Source: JADGHX01 sp040255575
GTDB lineage: Bacteria; Pseudomonadota; Gammaproteobacteria; Steroidobacterales; Steroidobacteraceae
Assembly (NCBI GenBank): GCA_040255575.1
Contig: JBDZVF010000148.1
Span: 1-13,152, forward strand
Reading direction: 5' to 3'
DNA length: 13,152 bases
Below, piece by piece: positions 8,067 through 13,152 of this stretch. How positions within the stretch are numbered: position 1 is the first letter of the stretch; each line of letters starts with the position of its first letter. The notes below the pieces were generated by a model. The model had not been told where the DNA came from, did not search any database, and saw nothing but the letters and a program-made list of their open reading frames with translations. The translations under genes and the position numbers were made by a program.

Positions 8067-8091
8067 AGCCGGTCGGAAGATCCGACCGGCT
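8067..8091 (+). terminator. Rho-independent terminator
   Basis: A perfect 11-bp stem (AGCCGGTCGGA / TCCGACCGGCT) with the 3-base loop AGA is followed by GCTTTCAT, a short imperfect T-tract. It probably ends the plus-strand transcript of the 740-residue gene, 165 bases after its stop. On the minus strand the stem is followed by CCCCTT, so it is a poorer terminator for the antitoxin gene that ends at 8106. Confidence 0.72.
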
Positions 8092-8105
8092 GCTTTCATC
8101 AGGTG

Positions 8106-8561
8106 CTAGGCGGCGTCACAGTCCAGGCGCCAGGATTTCCTGGATTGTCTGAACGTCAGTGCTTCCAATCGCTCCTGACGATCGGTCTCGTTCAGTCGCT
8201 CGACAAACTGCCTGACCACGACGTTCCCTCCGCGATGCTCACGCACGAGCATTCTCAGGATGGTTTGCGCCGCCTTGTCGATCGAAGTATTGCCTTTTTC
8301 CCAGTTGGCGATCGTCTGATCGGATGTTCCCACCAATTCACCCAGCTTCTTTTGCGACATTTCCAGGAATGTACGAAGGAAGCGAAATTCATCCGGAGTC
8401 AGCGCGATGGGTTTCATCACGAGCTGATCCGCGATCGCTCCATGTAATCCTTCTACATCATTGATCGCGACAGAAGCTCCGTACGCGGTTGTCGTTTCCT
8501 TGTATCCGTTGGCCAGATAGACATTCGGCAGACCGCAGCCCTTGTAGTGATAAAGGTTCAT
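8106..8561 (-). CDS. XRE-type HTH protein, probable antitoxin of a toxin-antitoxin-like pair
   Basis: A 151-residue cytoplasmic DNA-binding protein. Residues 55-108 form a Cro/CI-type helix-turn-helix: FLRTFLEMSQKKLGELVGTS then DQTIANWEKGNTSID. The N-terminal 50 residues (YHYKGCGLPNVYLANGYKET then VEGLHGAIADQLVMKP) match a recurrent N-terminal module found before such HTH domains in small bicistronic loci. This placement is from memory of the family. Unlike MqsA it lacks the four zinc-binding cysteines; only C9 lies in the N-terminal part. The start ATG at 8561 has GAGGG about 7 bases upstream. It lies 31 bp downstream of the DUF4258-like gene, giving toxin-first order as in HigBA and MqsRA. 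It is likely the repressor acting on the palindrome at 8918-8936. Confidence 0.82.
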   Translation of the reverse strand: MNLYHYKGCGLPNVYLANGYKETTTAYGASVAINDVEGLHGAIADQLVMKPIALTPDEFRFLRTFLEMSQKKLGELVGTSDQTIANWEKGNTSIDKAAQTILRMLVREHRGGNVVVRQFVERLNETDRQERLEALTFRQSRKSWRLDCDAA

Positions 8562-8592
8562 GGTGTGCCCTCACTCAACAGCTGTCCCACTC

Positions 8593-8916
8593 TCACTCCT
8601 CGACCAGAAACTCGGTAACTACAACGGTTCTCTTGACGCCCGGTTCGCCTGTGAGCGCGGCAGTGATCTGGACGGTCACGCCGGCGGAATATCTTTCGAG
8701 CACGAAAAGCGTGCTGCCGTGCTCATCCACCTTCGGGTGCTGTACAAGCGATCCTTCGCGGAGGCACAGCATGATCTGTCGGTAGTCGATCAGCTGTCGC
8801 CACGGCCCCTCGTGCAACTGGGCGATGATGTTGACGCGCGAATCGTCCGACGCCGTATCCCTTAGCAGTCTCAACGCGGCTGCCTTGCTCAACGGTATCG
8901 CTACGATCTTGGCCAT
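8593..8916 (-). CDS. DUF4258-like small protein, putative toxin
   Basis: A 107-residue soluble protein. It starts MAKIVAIPLSKAAALRLLRD, and the second half has RQIMLCLREGSLVQHPKVDE (46-65), then STLFVLERYSAGVTVQITAAL (68-88) and VVVTEFL. This order (helix, then xVLxxLRxGxIxxxPxxD, then two beta strands, then a final VVTx strand) is that of DUF4258-type proteins. They are small and often paired with an HTH partner, and by fold may belong to the RelE/BECR RNase toxins. That last link is inference. The His-Ala-x-x-Arg-Met segment I would expect in the middle helix is not recognisable here (INIIAQLHEGPWRQLIDYRQ), so activity is uncertain. The ATG at 8916 has only a weak AGGT next to it and lies about 3 bases after the predicted transcription start. 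Confidence 0.68.
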   Translation of the reverse strand: MAKIVAIPLSKAAALRLLRDTASDDSRVNIIAQLHEGPWRQLIDYRQIMLCLREGSLVQHPKVDEHGSTLFVLERYSAGVTVQITAALTGEPGVKRTVVVTEFLVEE

Positions 8917-8917
8917 T

Positions 8918-8936
8918 ACCTATAAATCTTATAGGT
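8918..8936 (-). promoter_or_regulatory. Palindromic operator before the toxin-antitoxin-like genes
   Basis: A perfect 8-bp inverted repeat (ACCTATAA / TTATAGGT, arms 8918-8925 and 8929-8936) with a 3-base spacer lies immediately upstream of the start codon at 8916. It is strikingly AT-rich compared with its surroundings and covers the predicted -10 box. A dyad in this place is what the autoregulating antitoxin of such a pair would bind. Confidence 0.75.
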
Positions 8937-8953
8937 GCCGGTTACGTTGTCAA
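8926..8953 (-). promoter_or_regulatory. Sigma-70-type promoter of the toxin-antitoxin-like genes
   Basis: On the minus strand a perfect -35 hexamer TTGACA (8948-8953) is separated by 16 bases from a -10 candidate TAAGAT (8926-8931), which matches the consensus at four of six positions. Transcription would begin near 8917-8920, so the mRNA of the first gene would have almost no leader. Confidence 0.62.
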
Positions 8954-9167
8954 CTCGTGATGCAGGAACGGGCAGGTGCGTACACGGAGGTGCCTGCTCC
9001 AGGGGTGCGGTAGTGGGGGCGCCCGGCCGTGCATTGTTGAGCAACGCCATCTGAGCCTTCGCGATGGGATAGTGGCGTAACGTTGGGCGTGTCGCGGCGA
9101 TAATCCTCGCACGATGGTTGCCTGTAGGGACGACATGACGAGCCGCTGCGTCCAGAACGATGATGCT
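8954..9167. other. Intergenic region without recognised gene
   Basis: This 214-base gap separates the -35 box of the toxin-antitoxin-like promoter from the stop of the LOG-family gene. The short open frames here are arginine/proline-rich and have no ribosome-binding site. Nothing else is recognised: no clear terminator for the LOG gene, no tRNA, no repeat array. Confidence 0.5.
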
Positions 9168-9767
9168 TCACGTGCGAGTCGTGTCGATCCACTTGGTGAC
9201 GGCCGGGGCGGCGTAGGCTTCCATCTGGTCGAGGAGGCTGTTCGGTTCGGATGCGACGAGGATCAGTTCCCGGTTTTCGGCGCGTAGCAGGCCGCGCTCG
9301 ATCGCGGTATCGAGAAAGCGGAGCAGGGAATCGTAGTAGCCGTTCACGTTGAGCAGGCCGCAGGGCTTGGCGTGGAGGCCGATCTGCGCCCAGGTCAGCA
9401 CTTCGAAGAACTCTTCCAGAGTGCCGAAGCCGCCCGGCAACGCGATGAATCCATCCGCGAGGGAGGCCATTGTGTCCTTGCGCTCGTGCATCGATCGGGT
9501 GATCTTCAGCTCGGTCAGGCAGCGATGGGCGATCTCTTTCGTGGCAAGAAAGTCGGGCATCACACCGATGACCCTGCCGCCTGCGCCCAGCACCGTGTCG
9601 GCCACGCGCCCCATGAGGCCAATGCTCGCCCCGCCGTACACCAGGCCATAGCCGCGAGACACCAGGGTGCGGCCGAGCGTCTCTGCCGACAGCAGCAGGG
9701 CGGGATCGTTACCCGCACTGGAACCGCAGAACACGCAGATCGATCGAGAGGACGCGTTCGCCACCAC
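9168..9767 (-). CDS. LOG-family protein (nucleoside 5'-monophosphate phosphoribohydrolase)
   Basis: Cytoplasmic Rossmann-like enzyme of the LOG/TIGR00730 family. Members hydrolyse the N-glycosidic bond of nucleoside monophosphates, classically releasing active cytokinin from its riboside 5'-monophosphate. Visible signatures, numbered from the chosen start, are ICVFCGSS (10-17), GLVYGGASIGLMG, MHERK (93-97) and the family motif PGGFGTLEE (111-119), all intact. The length of 199 residues is typical. The frame extends eight codons further to a GTG at 9791, which has no Shine-Dalgarno. The GTG at 9767 is preferred because AGAGG lies 9 bases upstream and the protein then begins close to the first beta strand. 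It follows the MarR gene on the same strand with no clear terminator between, so the two are probably co-transcribed. Confidence 0.9.
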   Translation of the reverse strand: MVANASSRSICVFCGSSAGNDPALLLSAETLGRTLVSRGYGLVYGGASIGLMGRVADTVLGAGGRVIGVMPDFLATKEIAHRCLTELKITRSMHERKDTMASLADGFIALPGGFGTLEEFFEVLTWAQIGLHAKPCGLLNVNGYYDSLLRFLDTAIERGLLRAENRELILVASEPNSLLDQMEAYAAPAVTKWIDTTRT

Positions 9768-9836
9768 CTTCAGAAACCTCTGTTTCAACACGAGCGCCGG
9801 CTAGCGCGAAACATTCCCGCGCCCCGGAGCGCATGA

Positions 9837-10343
9837 CTACTTTTCCTGCTCCCTTGCGAGCAACGCGAGCGCATTCCGGTTCATGCGAGCAAGACACTTT
9901 TCGAAGACACGCAACTCTTCAGCGCTCAGCCCCGCCATGATCTGCGCATCCCGCTCGCGCGCGAGTGCAACGAGCGGCGCGTACAACGTGAGGCCCAGCC
10001 GCGTAGGTGTGATCGAAACCGTGGGCCCGCTGCCCCGATTCGCCCGGTGCAGCAGCCGCGCGGCGACGAGCTTCTGCACCGTGCGGCTCACCTGCGCCGG
10101 TCCGCGATGCACGAGCGCGGACAGCTCGTTGATCGACACCGGCGGGGTCTCGCACGCCCAGATGAACACGCGCCACTCGAAGTCCGAGAAGCCGGTGCGA
10201 CGGTGGAAAGCGAGCCGGCCGCTGCGCTCGATGAAGTCCGCGAGCCTCACGACCTGAATCGACACGAGTTCCCGACTGAGCGGGCCGCCTTCGATGTCCT
10301 TCCGAATCAGCGGCGGCTCGGTCGCTGTCTGGGTTCGCTTCAT
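9837..10343 (-). CDS. MarR-family transcriptional regulator
   Basis: A 168-residue dimeric winged-helix DNA-binding protein. The core is FEWRVFIWACETPPVSINEL (56-73), followed by the recognition region HRGPAQVSRTVQKLVAARLLHR (79-100). The wing is RGSGPTVSITPTRLG (103-117). The terminal helices 120-168 are the usual MarR dimerisation helices. The open frame continues upstream to 10538, but that part is of poor composition and runs into the receptor promoter region. The ATG at 10343 gives the normal MarR length, although its Shine-Dalgarno is weak. It is divergent from the TonB-dependent receptor. Two matching 15-bp dyads lie between them, so it most likely controls itself, the LOG gene and the receptor. 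Ligand unknown. Confidence 0.88.
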   Translation of the reverse strand: MKRTQTATEPPLIRKDIEGGPLSRELVSIQVVRLADFIERSGRLAFHRRTGFSDFEWRVFIWACETPPVSINELSALVHRGPAQVSRTVQKLVAARLLHRANRGSGPTVSITPTRLGLTLYAPLVALARERDAQIMAGLSAEELRVFEKCLARMNRNALALLAREQEK

Positions 10344-10380
10344 GGGCGCGCAGCCTAGAGGCACCACCGCCACAACGCAA

Positions 10381-10395
10381 TTTGCCACAGTCAAA
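10381..10395 (-). promoter_or_regulatory. Candidate MarR operator, site 1 (overlaps -35 of the MarR gene)
   Basis: The site reads TTTGCCACAGTCAAA on the plus strand, an imperfect dyad TTTGNC-N3-GNCAAA. Read on the minus strand it contains TTGACT, a near-consensus -35 hexamer that points toward the MarR start 46 bases away. No good -10 is visible. Its inverse complement recurs at 10436-10450 with one mismatch. Confidence 0.62.
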
Positions 10396-10435
10396 CCCCG
10401 TACGGTGGCCGCGTTGGAATCGGGACACATAGCAA

Positions 10436-10450
10436 TTTGACTTTGGCAAA
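10436..10450 (+). promoter_or_regulatory. Candidate MarR operator, site 2 (overlaps -35 of the receptor gene)
   Basis: The site reads TTTGACTTTGGCAAA on the plus strand. Its inverse complement differs from site 1 at one of 15 positions. It contains TTGACT (10437-10442) pointing toward the receptor, with a poor -10 (CACATT) 17 bases later. Centre-to-centre distance to site 1 is 55 bp, about five helical turns. Both sites also share an 8-base left flank, GCAATTTG. Confidence 0.62.
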
Positions 10451-10536
10451 AAGATCGAACACATTCGCCCGCGTTCGAACCTGATGATGACGACAACGCA
10501 GTGGCCGCACCGGCTGCGGCCGAGAAGGGGGACATC

Positions 10537-13152
10537 ATGGTTTCGCACCTTGCGATGTGCCGTCGCCGGCACAGGGCTGGCTATGGCCTCAGCGCTCCTC
10601 TGGTCAGCGCATGCGTCCTGCAGATACTTGCCGCGGCCAGCGCGCCCGCGCACGCCGACCAGGGAACGCCCGGTCCCACTGACACCGGCACCGACCAGAA
10701 ACCCCGTCTCGAAGAGGTGCTCGTCACCGGGTCGCGCGTGGCGCGCGACACCTTCAGCACCCCGAACCCCGTCACCGTGCTCGATAGCACGGAAATGCAG
10801 AAGCTTGGCCTTGCGAACGTCGGCGACGTGATGGCGCAGCTCCCGCAAAACTCCGCCTTCGTGACCGCAGGCAATGTCGGCCTCGGCAACTTCAATATCG
10901 GCGCGCAACTGGCAAACTTGCGCGGGCTGAATCCCTTTTTCGGGACACGAACGCTGACGCTGGTGGACGGCAGACGCTTCGTGCCGAGCACGAATGGCGG
11001 TGCCGTCGACCTGAACCTCATCCCCTCGAACATGGTGGCGCGCATCGAGACGGTGACGGGCGGCGCCTCCGCGGCCTATGGGACGGATGCCGTCGCCGGT
11101 GTCGTGAACGTCATCCTCAATACCGAGCTCAACGGCTTCAAGGGCCAGATCGACCCGGGTTCCACCGCTCACGGCGATGGCAGCTCGCTGCATGCCTCGG
11201 CCGCGTTCGGGCACGGTTTCGCCGATGGGCGAGGCCATCTGCTCATCGGCGGTGAATACCAGCACGACGGCGGCATCGGGGATTGCGCCACGGTGCGCGA
11301 CTGGTGCGGCGAGAACAATGCCGTCTTCACGAACGCCACACCGGGCGTGAACGGCCAGCCGAATTTCGTCATCGGGCCGAATGCGCAGGTGTCCAACAGC
11401 TCGATCGCCGGCATGTTCCCCTTCGTGCAGCCCTTCGCGCCTGGGCTCGCCAACACGCAGTTCAACGCCGCGGGCACGGCCGTCACACCCTATAACCCTG
11501 GCGCGTTCAACAACTCGCCGCTGAACTTCAGCTTCCTCGGCCCGGTGCAGGGAGGGGACTCCAACCTGAGCCCGTACAACATCGTGACCATTCGCCCGCC
11601 CGTCACGCACTATGAAGGCATGGCCCATGCGAGCTGGGATTTCACGAGCTCGCTGCAGGGTTTCGTCGAGCTTTCCTATGGCAAGCGCACGGCCAGCAAC
11701 AGGCAGTTCTCGCTGGGCCCCACACTTGCGTCCATTCAGAAGGACAATGCGTTCCTGCCCGCCTCCGTGGCGAGCCAGATTGACGACATCGTTCCGGGAG
11801 TAGTGCCCGGATTCGCGTTGTTCAATTCGGATGTCTCCAACTATCTGCGGCAGATCAATCACACCAGCAACGAAACGCGCCGTGGCGTCGTCGGCCTGAA
11901 AGGCGATCTGCCGGCGCAGAGCTGGCATTGGGATGCGTACTACCAGTACGGCAAGAACGAGCAATCCCAGCGGCTCGCCAATCTCGCGGTGAACGGCACG
12001 GGCGGTGTCTACAACTTTCTCGCGTGGTCCCTGGATGCGGTACGCGATTCGAACGGCAACATCGTGTGCCGCGCGACGCTTCCGGGCCCGGCCTTCAACG
12101 CCCTTGCAACGGGTTGCGTGCCGCTCAACCTCTTCGGCACGAGCAACGCCGACCCGAAGGCGCTCGCTTACGCGTATCGAACGCTGCCGGAGGATTTCGA
12201 GTACGAGCAGAGCGTGGTGGCCGCCAACATTCGCGGCAATCTCTTCAGGGGTTGGGGCGCGGGGCCGATTGGCCTCGCCGCGGGCCTGGAATATCGGCAC
12301 GACAGCGGCGATGTCAGGCACCAGATGCAGACCACACCCTGGTACAACGATTTCGCGCTGAGCTACGGGCTCGATTTCAAGGGCACGATCAAGGTGGTCG
12401 AGGGCTACGGCGAAGTGAACGTGCCCGTGCTGAAGGACCTGCCTTTCGCCCGGAACCTGGAGCTCGATGGCGCGGTTCGCCGCACGCGGAACACCTCCTC
12501 CGACGGCATCACCGGCAATTCCAAGGACGTGAACATCACCACCTGGAAAATCAGCGCCGTCTACGATCCGCGCGACTGGCTGCGTGTGCGCGCCACGCGT
12601 TCGAGCGACATCCGCGCCGCGGGTTTCCGCGAGCTCTTCTCGAAGACCGTGCTGACGAACGGCGGCCCGTTCGGCTCCGTGAACAATCCCTGGCACAACA
12701 ACGTGAACGAGCCGACGCAGATTCAGGGGGGCGGCAGCTTCAACCTCGTGCCCGAGGAGGCGAAGACGACCACGGCGGGTCTCGTGTTCCAGCCGGGGGG
12801 CGCGCTCGAACGCGCGCGCTTCTCGGCGGACTGGTACGAGGTGAAGATCGGGCGGGCGATCACCACACCCACCGCGAATCAGCTGGCGCAGGATTGCCAT
12901 GATCTCGGCCAGTTCTGCGATCGCATCAACCACGGCGTCGACCCCGACACGCTCGGCGGGGCGATCACGTACATCGACACCTCCGCGCTCAATCTGAACG
13001 AGTTCCTCACCCGAGGCATCGATTTCGAGGCGGGCTACACGATGCCGATTCCCGCCGCGGGCGCCAACCTCAACGTGCGGCTCGTCGCCTCATACCTCTA
13101 CGATTTCGTCATCGGCGGTGTGAACTGGGCGAACCAGACCGGCCCCACGGCG
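10537..13152 (+). CDS. TonB-dependent outer-membrane receptor (3'-partial)
   Basis: Energy-coupled outer-membrane transporter; 872 codons are visible and the frame is open at the right edge. The ATG at 10537 has AAGGGGG 7 bases upstream. A signal peptide runs to about residue 42, with probable cleavage AHA|DQG. The TonB-box-like LEEVLVTGSR is at 58-67. The plug domain follows (~65-195) with GLNPFFGTRTLTLVDGRRFV, NLIPSNMVARIETVTGG and ASAAYGTDAVAGVVNVIL. The rest is beta-barrel, including LRVRATRSSDIRAAGFRELF, which corresponds to the DIRxPxxxELF barrel motif of this receptor class. Cysteine pairs in large loops (DCATVRDWC; CRATLPG to ATGC; DCHDLGQFC) suggest extracellular disulfides. Substrate is not evident; no siderophore or vitamin genes are adjacent. 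It is divergent from MarR, which likely regulates it. Confidence 0.95.
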   Translation, partial: MVSHLAMCRRRHRAGYGLSAPLVSACVLQILAAASAPAHADQGTPGPTDTGTDQKPRLEEVLVTGSRVARDTFSTPNPVTVLDSTEMQKLGLANVGDVMAQLPQNSAFVTAGNVGLGNFNIGAQLANLRGLNPFFGTRTLTLVDGRRFVPSTNGGAVDLNLIPSNMVARIETVTGGASAAYGTDAVAGVVNVILNTELNGFKGQIDPGSTAHGDGSSLHASAAFGHGFADGRGHLLIGGEYQHDGGIGDCATVRDWCGENNAVFTNATPGVNGQPNFVIGPNAQVSNSSIAGMFPFVQPFAPGLANTQFNAAGTAVTPYNPGAFNNSPLNFSFLGPVQGGDSNLSPYNIVTIRPPVTHYEGMAHASWDFTSSLQGFVELSYGKRTASNRQFSLGPTLASIQKDNAFLPASVASQIDDIVPGVVPGFALFNSDVSNYLRQINHTSNETRRGVVGLKGDLPAQSWHWDAYYQYGKNEQSQRLANLAVNGTGGVYNFLAWSLDAVRDSNGNIVCRATLPGPAFNALATGCVPLNLFGTSNADPKALAYAYRTLPEDFEYEQSVVAANIRGNLFRGWGAGPIGLAAGLEYRHDSGDVRHQMQTTPWYNDFALSYGLDFKGTIKVVEGYGEVNVPVLKDLPFARNLELDGAVRRTRNTSSDGITGNSKDVNITTWKISAVYDPRDWLRVRATRSSDIRAAGFRELFSKTVLTNGGPFGSVNNPWHNNVNEPTQIQGGGSFNLVPEEAKTTTAGLVFQPGGALERARFSADWYEVKIGRAITTPTANQLAQDCHDLGQFCDRINHGVDPDTLGGAITYIDTSALNLNEFLTRGIDFEAGYTMPIPAAGANLNVRLVASYLYDFVIGGVNWANQTGPTA

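Noticed and set aside
8106..8916. MqsRA toxin-antitoxin system
   Set aside because: Gene order and an HTH antitoxin fit, but the zinc-binding cysteines of MqsA are missing and the small protein does not match MqsR.
9082..9088. Integron attC-like core GTTGGGC near the toxin-antitoxin-like block
   Set aside because: No paired inverse core at a suitable distance and no folded attC arms could be found, so it is probably chance.
10344..10538. 65-residue N-terminal extension of MarR
   Set aside because: The extension has unlikely composition, would cross both candidate operators and reach the receptor start, and MarR proteins normally begin near the ATG at 10343.
9919..12933. Minus-strand open frame of 1004 codons antisense to the receptor
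   Set aside because: It overlaps MarR and nearly the whole receptor gene. Its composition is Arg/His/Ala-rich with no domain, as expected for a shadow frame in GC-rich DNA. The plus-strand receptor has signal peptide, TonB box and plug motifs.

Overview
The window is GC-rich and reads as chromosomal DNA of a flagellated Gram-negative bacterium. A TonB-dependent outer-membrane receptor, a class I ArgS, a PilZ protein and an N-in/periplasm-out membrane protein all fit a proteobacterium. A gammaproteobacterium of the Steroidobacter/Xanthomonad kind is plausible from the style of the receptor and flagellin, but this is inference. Eleven protein genes are supported. Two run off the window edges.

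Left part (1-4670). The window opens inside a flagellin that carries a zinc-metalloprotease domain (HEMTH) where ordinary flagellins have their variable outer domain, i.e. a flagellinolysin. Convergent to it, on the minus strand, lie three genes in the order DUF1801 protein, PilZ (c-di-GMP receptor) protein and arginyl-tRNA synthetase (argS). The PilZ protein is a YcgR-like flagellar-brake type, so two motility-linked genes flank argS.

Middle part (4671-8100). Two plus-strand genes encode exported or membrane-anchored proteins of unknown role. One is a secreted protein with two NTF2/SnoaL-like units. The other is a 740-residue anchored protein with a Gly/Ala-rich linker, TPR-like helices and an unrecognised C-terminal half. 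A perfect 13-bp hairpin sits four bases before the start codon of the second. A good stem-loop terminator closes this block.

Toxin-antitoxin-like block (8106-8953). On the minus strand a DUF4258-like small protein precedes an XRE-type helix-turn-helix protein. The promoter has a consensus TTGACA, and an 8-bp inverted repeat lies over its -10 region immediately before the first start codon, so the mRNA is predicted to be nearly leaderless and autoregulated.

Right part (9168-13152). A MarR-family regulator and a LOG-family phosphoribohydrolase form a likely minus-strand operon, divergent from a large TonB-dependent receptor that runs off the right edge. The intergenic region contains two matching 15-bp sites in opposite orientation (14 of 15 identical). 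Each overlaps a TTGACT hexamer pointing into one of the divergent genes. This is a strong candidate for a MarR-controlled bidirectional promoter.
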